DNA of 64,000 nucleotides from an uncultured Chloroflexales bacterium (GCA_937902315.1 CALGUG010000012.1:124001-188000); one strand, 5' to 3'. Shown: positions 55,598-63,833, numbered from the stretch's first letter. The notes: a model not told the origin generated them from the sequence alone. Program-made: numbers and translations.

Positions 55598-55738
55598 TCA
55601 GTATGCTGGCGGCACGGTCTTCAGCCCAAATACGGCGCTAACCGCGTCCGCCTACGGCTACCAACAGCCTGCCCGCCACCACGAGGTCGTATCTGCCTCG
55701 CTGACGAAACCGCCCCCATTACACAAACGGATTTGGCA
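55598..55738 (-). repeat. Core repeat copy 15 with one MITE end
   Basis: Core at 55643-55660. On the right is a lone TIR, AAACGGATTTGGCATA, at 55725-55740; the opposite TIR is not seen. A possible GC-rich hairpin (about 55764-55795) follows and may end the operon on the minus strand. Confidence 0.75.
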
Positions 55739-55826
55739 TAACCATATAGACAAAGAGAGGGAGGTCGTGCTTAGGCGCCCCCCTCTCTGCATTTGTCATA
55801 GTCGAATCGCCTTTGCGGATCTAAGC

Positions 55827-57779
55827 TTAGTGGGTTAGGGGCGTCATAGATGGTTTAGCGTATTCGACCACCGAGAACCACCAGAGCGCAAAACCGTTCA
55901 AACAAAAGAGCACTACTAAGATCCAAGAGACGCGATTGTAGCGCGGGCTACGTTGGGCGATCAGCGAGAGCACATAGGCAGCGGCCACACAGACCAAGGG
56001 CAGCGCGAAGTAGAAGTGACGCACAATCAGGCCATAGATCAGATCGACCGCCACAAAGATCAGCAAAGTTGCGACCCAAGCCAGTAGCACAGCCCAAGGA
56101 CCTGGGCGCTCCAAGCGTCGCCAGAACAGCAAGAGGCCGACCCAGCCGAGCACAAGGCCGAGCGGAGTGTAAGCCGACATCAGGCCGCGCCAGAAGAGGA
56201 TATTGATATTGCTGCCGATCTTTTCTGAAGCGGTCTCGTGGGCCAGCATGGCCTGCTGTATCATCATCACCAAGACGTCGGCATACAGCAAAATGATCGC
56301 CATAATGCCGCTCGAAACATAGAAGATGATGGCCGACTTCCACCAAGCCGCCGACATGCGACCATAGATGCCGCCGATCAGCAGCGAGAGCGTGACCCAA
56401 GCCACAGCCAAAACCGCCACACCAGCGTGGCTCAAGAGAGCGATCTGGAAGCAGACCCAAGCCGCGATCCAAGCCGTGCGCGAATTCTTTTCGAAAGTGC
56501 TGATCAGAGCGATCGCAAGCGGCACAGTGAACCACTGGCCGAAGACTTGGGCTGTAAAGCCCCACCACAAGGCCGTAAAGCTGAGCGAGCTACCGGCGTA
56601 GAGCGCGGCTGCGTAGATCGCGCTGCGTGTGCTCAAGCGCAGACGCATAGCCAGCAGGGCCAGCATAATCGTGGTGGTTCCATCGAGCAGGGCTAAGCCC
56701 GCAAAGAGCACCAACGGACGGCTGGCAGTGAGCAGATAGGTCGGGAAGAGCGCGATATAGGGCGCGGGCGGATAGATCGTCAAGGAGCCAGCGAACTCGG
56801 CCGAGGGCGCGATCAGCACCAAAATACCGCGCGATACTGCATCGAGGCGGCGCAGATTGAGGCCGACATCGTGGGTGGCGAAGGGCGGATAGAGCATGGC
56901 CAGCATGCGCACCGCACAAGCTGCCAACACAATGATCCACAACCAGCGCAGCTCTTTATCGGAAAACTGAAGCAGATAGCGGCGCGCCAGAGGCAGGCCG
57001 ACGCAGGTCATAAAGGCCAGCGTGATGCAGACGCCCAGCACACGCGGCAGGTACATGTCGATGATCGGTAGAGCTGCCGATTGAAGCATGCCCAACAGCA
57101 GAGCGACCAAACTCGCAAGGCCAAAAACCCAGCGCAGATCCAAACCGATAATGGTCAGCGTAAAGACAAAAAAGAGCAGGGTGAGGGCTTGAAAGAGCAG
57201 ATGCTTCAGAGGAGGCAGCAACACTTGCGCTCCCAACAGACGAAAGTCAAGGTTATCGAAGCGCAGGCCGATCGGGCGCGGATCGTCTGGAGAGCTTACA
57301 ACATCGCTCTCTAGGCCCACCACTAAGTCGTCGTTGGCGTCGGAAGGAACCAAGAGCCAGTAGTGACGCGGCGTCGCTTCGACCGTGATCTCGCCCCAGC
57401 TCTGCCCGTTCACGCTCAGCGCGACCGGCAGATGCGGCCCCGCCTGAGCTGGCAAACCGCCGACCCGTATATCGAACAAGACGTGGGGCGCAAGGGCTGC
57501 ACCGCGCAGTTCGATCGAGCTCGAACGGCTGGTCCAACGGTAGGTTTCTTCGGCCTCGTTCTTTTCTTGCGCAAAAAAGCCCTTCAGAATGAGCTGGTCG
57601 CCATAGCCGCCCGCATCGATAGTATAGGTTGAATGCGAACCGACAGCCAAGGCCATCAAGTTAGCGACACACAAGATCACCAAAAGCGCCACTGAAGCGA
57701 TAAGAAACTTCAGCCAATGGCCCGAAGGCACACTGAGCGGGCGTAATTCGGAACGTGCAAACGAGGCGATTTTACTCAT
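55827..57779 (-). CDS. Large multi-pass membrane protein, glycosyltransferase-like
   Basis: A 650-residue protein with one N-terminal helix (about 22-45), an external beta-rich domain of about 140 residues (with YRWTSRSS), and about eleven helices from residue 195 on. This layout resembles ArnT/PMT-type C-family glycosyltransferases and Chloroflexota membrane proteins with the same YRWT feature; the DD/DE motif expected in the first loop is not obvious because of the extra domain. Its ATG overlaps the end of the PfkB gene by four bases (57776-57779), so the two are coupled. Confidence 0.72.
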   Translation of the reverse strand: MSKIASFARSELRPLSVPSGHWLKFLIASVALLVILCVANLMALAVGSHSTYTIDAGGYGDQLILKGFFAQEKNEAEETYRWTSRSSSIELRGAALAPHVLFDIRVGGLPAQAGPHLPVALSVNGQSWGEITVEATPRHYWLLVPSDANDDLVVGLESDVVSSPDDPRPIGLRFDNLDFRLLGAQVLLPPLKHLLFQALTLLFFVFTLTIIGLDLRWVFGLASLVALLLGMLQSAALPIIDMYLPRVLGVCITLAFMTCVGLPLARRYLLQFSDKELRWLWIIVLAACAVRMLAMLYPPFATHDVGLNLRRLDAVSRGILVLIAPSAEFAGSLTIYPPAPYIALFPTYLLTASRPLVLFAGLALLDGTTTIMLALLAMRLRLSTRSAIYAAALYAGSSLSFTALWWGFTAQVFGQWFTVPLAIALISTFEKNSRTAWIAAWVCFQIALLSHAGVAVLAVAWVTLSLLIGGIYGRMSAAWWKSAIIFYVSSGIMAIILLYADVLVMMIQQAMLAHETASEKIGSNINILFWRGLMSAYTPLGLVLGWVGLLLFWRRLERPGPWAVLLAWVATLLIFVAVDLIYGLIVRHFYFALPLVCVAAAYVLSLIAQRSPRYNRVSWILVVLFCLNGFALWWFSVVEYAKPSMTPLTH

Positions 57780-58747
57780 GATACTCCGGCTAAAAAGCTT
57801 TCGACCTCCGCACGGGTGGGCGGGTTCGCGCCCTCGCGCGAGCAGGTTATACCAGAGACCGCAGCGGCAAAGCGCAGCAGCTCTTCTAATTGCTTACTAT
57901 CTAAGGCTTGCAAAGCGGCCCGAGTGTAGATTCCGCGCTCGGCCAAGCCTGCTAACAAACCCGAACTAAACGAGTCGCCAGCGCCGACTGTATCGACCAG
58001 CTTGACCGGGAAGATCGGGTGGCGCGCTTCAAGCGTGCTGCCGTCGGGGCGCACCAGCAGGGCCAAGCTGCCTTCGCCGCCGCGTGTCACCACCACCAAA
58101 GCCGGGCCTTGGACCAGCAGCTCCCGCGCAACCTCTTCGATCGCTCGCCCAGGCGTCAACCATTCAAGGTCGGCAGCACTGATCTTAACGATATCGGCTT
58201 GGCTAAACATATGGGCCAGCAGCTTACGATAGGCCGCTTCGTCTTTGACGAGATTGGGACGCAAGTTCGGATCAAACGAAATCAGAGCACGCCCTTTCAA
58301 GCGTTCGACCGCCGAGACAACCGCATCGGGGGTGCTGCCGCGCAGCAGACTGATCGAGCCGCAATGGAACATGGCGGTCTCTTCAAAGAGCGCCTCGGGC
58401 AGCTGTTCGCGAGTCATCAAGGTGTCGGCGGCAGCATCGCCGTAAAAGGCGTAGGCCGGCTCGTTGCCTTCCATAGCCACAAAGGCCAAGGTGGTTTGAG
58501 CCTCGACCTCGCGCACAAAACGGGTGTCGATCTGCTCTGACTCGATGTGGCTGCGCAAAAAGCGGCCGAAAAAGTCGTTGGCGATATTACAGGCAAAGGC
58601 GCTTGGCTGGCCGAGCCGAGCGATACCGAGCGCTGTATTGAAGGGCGAGCCGCCCGGCACCATGCGAAAACCAGTCGTTTTGCCATCTTCGACGATCGGC
58701 AAGAAATCGATCAGAACTTCACCCATTGAAGTGATCAATGATCGCAT
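57776..58747 (-). CDS. PfkB-family carbohydrate kinase (fructokinase-like)
   Basis: A 323-residue sugar kinase of the ribokinase/PfkB family. N-terminal PGGSPFNTALGIARLG (sugar site) and C-terminal DTVGAGDSFSSGLLAGL (catalytic Asp and anion hole) are present. The exact sugar is not shown; fructokinase is the closest pattern. ATG at 58747 has GGAG eight bases upstream. The gene lies 35 bases after the transaldolase gene and overlaps the next gene by four bases, so all three form one operon. Confidence 0.9.
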   Translation of the reverse strand: MRSLITSMGEVLIDFLPIVEDGKTTGFRMVPGGSPFNTALGIARLGQPSAFACNIANDFFGRFLRSHIESEQIDTRFVREVEAQTTLAFVAMEGNEPAYAFYGDAAADTLMTREQLPEALFEETAMFHCGSISLLRGSTPDAVVSAVERLKGRALISFDPNLRPNLVKDEAAYRKLLAHMFSQADIVKISAADLEWLTPGRAIEEVARELLVQGPALVVVTRGGEGSLALLVRPDGSTLEARHPIFPVKLVDTVGAGDSFSSGLLAGLAERGIYTRAALQALDSKQLEELLRFAAAVSGITCSREGANPPTRAEVESFLAGVS

Positions 58748-58782
58748 ACAGCTCTCTCCGCTCCTATCCAAGCGCTTCACAT

Positions 58783-59436
58783 TCACACTAAGGTCTGAGC
58801 ATCGGCAGCGAAGGTGCTCGCCGCCTGAGCAGTCGCCTCCGATTCGAGCAGGCTGCGCAGCACTGCGATCGGCAGCGTTACACTGGCAACACCCATCAGG
58901 GCCAAGCTTTCGATCTCGCTAACCGAGCGAATACTGGCCGCCAGAAGCTGCAACGACGAGCCTTGAGCGCGTATCGCAGCTTGCATCTGGCCCACCAAGC
59001 CTTCGGCGTCGATAGCCTGGTCGCGCATCCGCCCCAGGTAGACGGCAGCGTAGGCCGCGCCCACGCTCTGAGCCACAACCACTTGGCGCAGGGTATACAC
59101 AGCCGTCAGCGTGACGGGAATGGCGCGTCGCTGTAATTCGGCTGCGGCGGCGAAACCGGCAGGGGTCGCGGGGATCTTGATAAAAACCCGCTCTGGATCA
59201 AGCGCATACAGCTCTTCGGCTTCAGCGAGAATCTGATCGCGCGCTTCGCCGCTGGTCTGAAGATGGATCTCTTGAGCGCCATAGCCACGCACAGCGGCCA
59301 CAAATTGCGGGATCTCGCTGCGGCGCAGGCCGGCGCGTCGCATCAGGGTCGGGTTCGTGGTCACGCCCGCGACAAAACCCATCGCCAGCGCCTCTTCTAC
59401 CGCCGCCCTATCTGCACTATCAACCAGAAAACGCAT
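58783..59436 (-). CDS. Transaldolase-like fructose-6-phosphate aldolase (TalC/FSA type)
   Basis: A 217-residue short transaldolase. The opening MRFLVDSADRAAVEEALAMG and GVTTNPTL (24-31) and the Schiff-base lysine in FIKIPATPAGF (Lys87) match fructose-6-phosphate aldolase/TalC. It cleaves or makes fructose 6-phosphate or transfers a dihydroxyacetone unit. ATG at 59436 has AGGAAGAG upstream; the longer frame from 59511 is rejected. With the PfkB kinase it suggests an unusual sugar-phosphate branch. Confidence 0.93.
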   Translation of the reverse strand: MRFLVDSADRAAVEEALAMGFVAGVTTNPTLMRRAGLRRSEIPQFVAAVRGYGAQEIHLQTSGEARDQILAEAEELYALDPERVFIKIPATPAGFAAAAELQRRAIPVTLTAVYTLRQVVVAQSVGAAYAAVYLGRMRDQAIDAEGLVGQMQAAIRAQGSSLQLLAASIRSVSEIESLALMGVASVTLPIAVLRSLLESEATAQAASTFAADAQTLV

Positions 59437-59559
59437 ACTCTCTTCCTCTTCTAGCTGAGCTAGCATACGGATTGTAGCGCATGCTCGCAGGTGGGTCAAA
59501 CCCTCGCACAACTTGCAGTCGATCCGTTCACTTCGTTTATGCAGCTCCTAGCTCACAAC

Positions 59560-59660
59560 CCAGCAGCCCATATGCTCTTTTTGGCGGAGAGGCTACTATC
59601 TCCCATTGGGTCCTCACCGCGTCCGCCTCCGGCTACAAACACCCCTTCCTCCCATTCAGC
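59560..59660 (-). repeat. Core repeat copy 16
   Basis: Core at 59618-59635 (G at the variable position). A 12-bp perfect hairpin with a 2-nt loop follows at 59727-59752. Confidence 0.8.
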
Positions 59661-59755
59661 CCATCAAGCAAGCCGCTGCCTTCAACGACTCCACTGGCTG
59701 CGCTGCAAGCGCTGCAAACGCTGCAACCAGTCAGGTGCAAGCACCTGACTGGTTA

Positions 59756-59877
59756 TACCAAATTCGGTAGATCACTTACTTTTTGGCCTTCGGCAGAGCG
59801 GAACGTAACTCTTTTTGCTTTCCCCAGTTGTTGTTTTCCTGCCTTGAGAGAGTACGACTCTCTTAACGGATTTGGAA
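59756..59877 (+). mobile_element. MITE, hairpin-less copy
   Basis: Left TIR TACCAAATTCGG after flank TTA; right TIR AACGGATTTGGAA. The shared TTTTTGGCCTTCGGCAGAGC stretch is present, but the central hairpin is lost. The right flank does not match, so no duplication is visible. Confidence 0.65.
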
Positions 59878-59929
59878 TGAAAACGACGCGAAGGCCGCAT
59901 AGAAGGAATTCAAGCGGATTTGCTATGGA

Positions 59930-60078
59930 AACGCTGTGTTTCGCTGCGGCGAAACACAGCCCTATTTCGAAGAATGTGCTGTTGATAGCCGAAGGCGGAC
60001 GCGCTAGAAGCCGAATGGAAGGTTGAGACCTTTCCGCCAACGAAATGTATCACCTGAAGTGAACAAGCGGATTTGGCA
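59930..60078 (+). repeat. Core repeat copy 17 with right MITE end
   Basis: Core at 59986-60003 and right TIR AAGCGGATTTGGCA at 60065-60078. A small hairpin (CTGTGTTTCGC pairing) lies on the left. It is 35 bases from the dimethylargininase stop. Confidence 0.78.
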
Positions 60079-60112
60079 TCAATCTTCGGCAAGCCGTTCG
60101 CGCCCGAGCGAT

Positions 60113-60874
60113 CTACGAGAAGCGCAACGACATACAGGTCAAACCGCCGTCCATCTTGCGCACTTCGCTGGTCTCCAGCTCGACGATCGGCAGCCCGACG
60201 CGCTCCAACAGGGCGCGCGTTTTGGGGTAGCCCGCCGGAACCAGCAGGGTGTCGTTGATCCAGAGCGTATTGCAAGCGTAAGCTTCTTCGTCATCGACGA
60301 CTAAGCGCTCGTAGCGGGCGAACTCGGGTCGATCGGCGAAATCGCTGGTAAGCAGCAGGAAATTCTTGCCAACGTAGTTGACGCTCGACTTGAGGTGCAG
60401 GCCAGCGCCGACCGGAATCGTAAAAGATGTATAGCCATAGGGAGCCAACAGGGCGGCAAGCTGATCGGCCCCTGCGCGATTGGTGCGCTCGCTCAAGCCA
60501 ATAAAGACCTCTTTGCCCACGATCAAGACATCGCCGCCATCGAGCGTGCCGGGCGCTTCGATCCGCACCACCGACTTAAAATCGCGCAGTACCGGCTCGA
60601 TCGCGGCAGCCTCGCCGCGCCGCGCATCAGCGCCCGGGTTGGTCACAACCGCCACTTCGGGCGTCATAATGGCCGGATCTTCGACAAAATGCCCATCGGG
60701 GAAAGCCTCGAGGGGCTCTAGAATAGTTACTTCAAGGCCACAAGCACGCAAGGCCGCCACATAAGCCGCGTGCTGTTCGAGCATCAGGCTATAGCTCGGC
60801 TGGGCGTTTTGAACGGTTGTAATGCCATCGGCAAAATTGGGAGCAGGAGTACGTACAATCGCATGGGTAAACAT
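60113..60874 (-). CDS. Dimethylarginine dimethylaminohydrolase-like amidinotransferase
   Basis: A 253-residue protein of the pentein superfamily. FPDGHFVEDPA near 58-68 carries acidic substrate contacts, GTLDGGDVL the guanidine contact, GAGLHLKSSV the catalytic His, and GGLTCMSLRF the catalytic Cys (residue 247). The pattern matches bacterial DDAH, which hydrolyses methylated arginines to citrulline and amines; arginine deiminase-like use is possible. GAGGATGCT precedes the ATG. Cytoplasmic; no arginine gene is adjacent. Confidence 0.92.
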   Translation of the reverse strand: MFTHAIVRTPAPNFADGITTVQNAQPSYSLMLEQHAAYVAALRACGLEVTILEPLEAFPDGHFVEDPAIMTPEVAVVTNPGADARRGEAAAIEPVLRDFKSVVRIEAPGTLDGGDVLIVGKEVFIGLSERTNRAGADQLAALLAPYGYTSFTIPVGAGLHLKSSVNYVGKNFLLLTSDFADRPEFARYERLVVDDEEAYACNTLWINDTLLVPAGYPKTRALLERVGLPIVELETSEVRKMDGGLTCMSLRFS

Positions 60875-60887
60875 AGCATCCTCTATG

Positions 60888-60929
60888 ACAATAAGCCCTC
60901 CAACAGCAGGTTGTTGGAAGGCTTATTGT
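60888..60929 (-). terminator. Terminator after HD-domain gene
   Basis: A long stem pairing ACAATAAGCC with GGCTTATTGT and TCCAACA with TGTTGGA, with one bulge on each side. It sits 37 bases past the HD gene stop. Confidence 0.78.
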
Positions 60930-60966
60930 ATCATTTTATGCAGCTTCGTTATGCAGTAGACACGAG

Positions 60967-61485
60967 TTACGAGTTCGCGTTCCCGATACCAAAACGTTGG
61001 ATCACACGCCTCACAAGCGGTTTACGCGAAGCAAAGAAGGGGTCGCTCGAACGTAGACGTCGACGTTCTGCTATGCTCTTTCCTGTGAACAAGCCACCGA
61101 CGAAATGGGTCATATCGCTCAACGAGGCGAGTTTATCGGCAATGACCAAAACCCAAGCTTCGCGGGTTTTGGGAGCGGGCCCAAACGGATACATATGGCT
61201 TTCGATCACGTGACAAACTCGTTCGCACTCACCCAGCGATGCAGCCCAACGTGCAGCGATAGAGCCGTGGGTTGTGAGCGTACCATATCGCGAGTCGATA
61301 TCGTGCAAAATCGCAGCGCGCATGCAAATTCGTCGATCCGCTCGTAGTACCGGCGCTAACCGATATGAATAACGCACAGAACGCATCAAATGGTCGTACT
61401 TCGGAATGCTATGATGAATATGATTCTGAGTCTCTACCACTTTCGGATGCGCCAGCAGATCCACGATGCTGGAATGATCGATCAA
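60967..61485 (-). CDS. HD domain phosphohydrolase-like protein
   Basis: A 172-residue protein of the HD superfamily. His in HHSIPKYDHLMRSV (about 23-36), the HD doublet in AILHDID (about 68-74), His in ESHMYP, and Asp in VIADKLASL (about 121) form the metal site. Substrates may be nucleotides or other phosphates. The start is a TTG at 61485 with GGGAG seven bases before it; no upstream ATG is better. The gene stands alone with its own terminator. Confidence 0.85.
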   Translation of the reverse strand: MIDHSSIVDLLAHPKVVETQNHIHHSIPKYDHLMRSVRYSYRLAPVLRADRRICMRAAILHDIDSRYGTLTTHGSIAARWAASLGECERVCHVIESHMYPFGPAPKTREAWVLVIADKLASLSDMTHFVGGLFTGKSIAERRRLRSSDPFFASRKPLVRRVIQRFGIGNANS

Positions 61486-61647
61486 TGCAGTTCTCCCTTA
61501 GTCACTTCATTTAGGTCTAGTATTAGTGCTGCTTTGTTCGTTATACCACGCACGCCAGAGCAAATCAAGTAATTTTTATTATACTTGTGTACAAATCCAC
61601 TCATAGTACTGCTGGTACCTGCACACTAGGCCTAGATCAACCAGTTA

Positions 61648-61811
61648 TACCAAATCCGGTTGATTAGGTTCTCTTTGGCCTTCGGCAGAGCGAAACGTGA
61701 CTCTTTTTGGTGTGTGAGATTGCGCGCGGCAGCGCGCAATCTCACACAAGCCTTTTCCGGCTTTTCGTTTTTCTGAGCGAAGAGCATGCACGTCTTTAAA
61801 CGGATTTGGTA
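61648..61811 (+). mobile_element. MITE, 164 bp, TTA duplication at a stop codon
   Basis: TIRs TACCAAATCCG and CGGATTTGGTA form a perfect 11-bp pair. The flanks are TTA at 61645-61647 and 61812-61814; the right one is the meaB stop codon (TAA on the minus strand). The hairpin at 61711-61748 has a perfect 17-bp stem with loop GGCA. This is the best-preserved copy. Confidence 0.9.
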
Positions 61812-62750
61812 TTAGAGCTGTTTTAAGAGCTCGGCCGCTAGGGTGTAGGGATCTTGTTGGCGCTTGGCAAGCGCTTCGATAGCTTGCTGCCACTCGTGGG
61901 AGTGCTGATTCTGCAAGCGCTCAAAGAGCATTTCGGCCAGTACCTCTTGTAATTCACGTGTCGCCCGTTCCTGAGCCTTCTGGTGCGCCGCAGAGCCACT
62001 TTCTAAGAAGCGCCAATGCTCTTCCAAGGCCGCAATGATGGCTTCGGCCCCTTGGCCTTCGCTGGCGACAGCTTTTAAGACGGGCGGCTTCCAAGCCCGA
62101 TAGCGCTCGCCCCCCAGCTCGATCATGCTGCGCAGACGACGCAGCAAGGCATCAGCCCCATCACGGTCGGCTTTGTTGACCACAAACAGATCGGCGATCT
62201 CGAGCATGCCCGCCTTGATCGACTGCACATCGTCGCCGAGACCCGGCACATCGACTACGATCGTGCTATCGGCGATACTCGCGATCTCAACTTCGCTCTG
62301 GCCCGCGCCGACCGTCTCGATGATGATCCGCTCAAAGCCAGCCGCATCGACCAAGGCCAAGGCATCGCCGCTGGCGCGCGCAAGGCCGCCAGTGCGCCCG
62401 CGACTCGCCATACTGCGAATAAAGACGCCGCTATCGCCGCCCAAGCTCTGCATACGAATGCGGTCGCCCAAAATCGCCCCGCCAGTAAAGGGCGACGAGG
62501 GATCGACGGCGATAATGCCGACCGTGAGGCCTTGCGCGCGCAAAGTTCGCGCCAACAGAGCCACCAAAGTCGATTTGCCCGCTCCGGGTGGGCCAGTGAC
62601 ACCAAAGCTCTTGGCTTTGCCGCTATGAGGATAGATCTCGGCCATTAGGGCTTTGGCCTGCGCTCCGCCCTGCTCGACCAAACTGATCGCGCGCGCCAGA
62701 GCACGGCGATCGCCTGCCAAAATTCGGGTGGCAAGATCAGACTTATTCAC
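61812..62750 (-). CDS. meaB: MeaB/ArgK-like GTPase, methylmalonyl-CoA mutase chaperone
   Basis: A 312-residue G3E-family GTPase. The P-loop is GPPGAGKST (53-61), switch-type residues follow in VDPSSPFTGGAILGDR, and guanine specificity is in NKADRD. MeaB-type proteins guard and reactivate B12-dependent mutases. GTG at 62750 is chosen; its frame overlaps the end of the B12-domain gene by eight bases (GTGAATAA). The stop codon is the target site of a MITE. No mutase large subunit is in the window. Confidence 0.93.
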   Translation of the reverse strand: MNKSDLATRILAGDRRALARAISLVEQGGAQAKALMAEIYPHSGKAKSFGVTGPPGAGKSTLVALLARTLRAQGLTVGIIAVDPSSPFTGGAILGDRIRMQSLGGDSGVFIRSMASRGRTGGLARASGDALALVDAAGFERIIIETVGAGQSEVEIASIADSTIVVDVPGLGDDVQSIKAGMLEIADLFVVNKADRDGADALLRRLRSMIELGGERYRAWKPPVLKAVASEGQGAEAIIAALEEHWRFLESGSAAHQKAQERATRELQEVLAEMLFERLQNQHSHEWQQAIEALAKRQQDPYTLAAELLKQL

Positions 62751-63147
62751 GGCTGCCAACGTGGTTCTGAATAAATTCAACCAGCTCGTTTGTCGAGGTG
62801 CCCGGGCCAAAGATTCCGGCGAAGCCATGCTCGCGCTTGAGGATCTCGGCGTCGCTTTCGGGAATGATGCCGCCAGCGATCAGCAGAACATCGCCCATGC
62901 CCTGCTCCTGCAAGAGCTGATGCACTTTGGGCAGCAGGGTCATATGTGCACCCGAGAGAATAGAGAGGCCGATCACATCGACATCTTCTTGCAGGGCCGC
63001 CTCGACGATCATAGCGGGGCTTTGTTGCAGTCCGGTGTAGATCACTTCCATTCCGGCGTCGCGCAAGGCACGAGCGATCACCTTAGCACCCCGATCATGG
63101 CCATCGAGACCGGGTTTGGCCACTAATACACGTATTTTTCGTTCCAT
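62743..63147 (-). CDS. Cobalamin-binding small subunit, methylmalonyl-CoA mutase type
   Basis: A 134-residue single B12-binding domain with the base-off motif DGHDRG (Asp15, His17, Gly20), then LSILSGAH and IAGGIIPE. Such split C-terminal domains pair with a separate catalytic subunit in some mutases. The adjacent, overlapping meaB gene supports a role in methylmalonyl-CoA or related acyl-CoA rearrangement. The catalytic subunit must be elsewhere. The start is ATG 63147; TTG at 63162 is an alternative. Confidence 0.93.
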   Translation of the reverse strand: MERKIRVLVAKPGLDGHDRGAKVIARALRDAGMEVIYTGLQQSPAMIVEAALQEDVDVIGLSILSGAHMTLLPKVHQLLQEQGMGDVLLIAGGIIPESDAEILKREHGFAGIFGPGTSTNELVEFIQNHVGSRE

Positions 63148-63239
63148 ATCTATCTGTTTCAACCTCGTGTTGTTGTTGTGCGGGCTAGCTTGCTTTAATG
63201 ATACCAGATCTACTTAAAGTGCTGAACGTATAGCAAACT

Positions 63240-63440
63240 TCTACTTTGGCGTCTTGGTTTCTGGCCCAAAATCAGCTTCTAGCGCGTCCGCCTTCGGCTA
63301 CCAGAGCGGCTAGCTGCCCTCACCCCCCGGCCCCCTCTCCCGCACTGCGGCGAGGGGCTGAATGGTGATGTTGTATGCGAACGATGGCCTTTTGCTGCCG
63401 ACACGACTTTCGGCTAATGCATAGCTCCCACAATGTGGGA
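63240..63440 (-). repeat. Core repeat copy 18 joined to a long-repeat relative
   Basis: Core at 63283-63300, then a forward relative of the 24.5-kb block (CCCTCACCCCCCGGCCCCC, 63310 on). Confidence 0.8.
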
Positions 63441-63519
63441 GAAGGGCGTATGCACTCCCGCCCATTCATGCTCTTCCAGACTGGCATCCTTTGCATGAAC
63501 CTTGTCTGAGAGAACCCGC

Positions 63520-63775
63520 CCGTACCCTGAGCCTGTCGAAGGGTACGATCGCTTGCTTGTGGCTTCGACAAGCTCAGCCAACGCTCCGCTCGGACGGTTT
63601 TAGGCAGCGAATGCAACGAAATACAGCGTTTGAAGCTTGGTGCTTGCACCAGGAAGGTCGCAGCGAAAACAGTGAAACGGCTTTCGTCGTTTGGTGGGCG
63701 GGATGTTGGTAGCCGAAGGCGGACGCGGTTAAGAACTTCTTTGGGCCAGAACACAGACCGCCAGAGCAAACAGAA
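63520..63775 (+). repeat. Core repeat copy 19 with inverted partner at 11.7 kb
   Basis: Core at 63710-63727. The block up to it matches the reverse complement of 11700-11925, including the CCTTCGAC palindromic part. Confidence 0.8.
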
Positions 63776-63833
63776 GCCATCAAGCCAAGCTAGTAACGGC
63801 GGTTTTTGGCAGCGGCTCGAACAACACAAAAAA

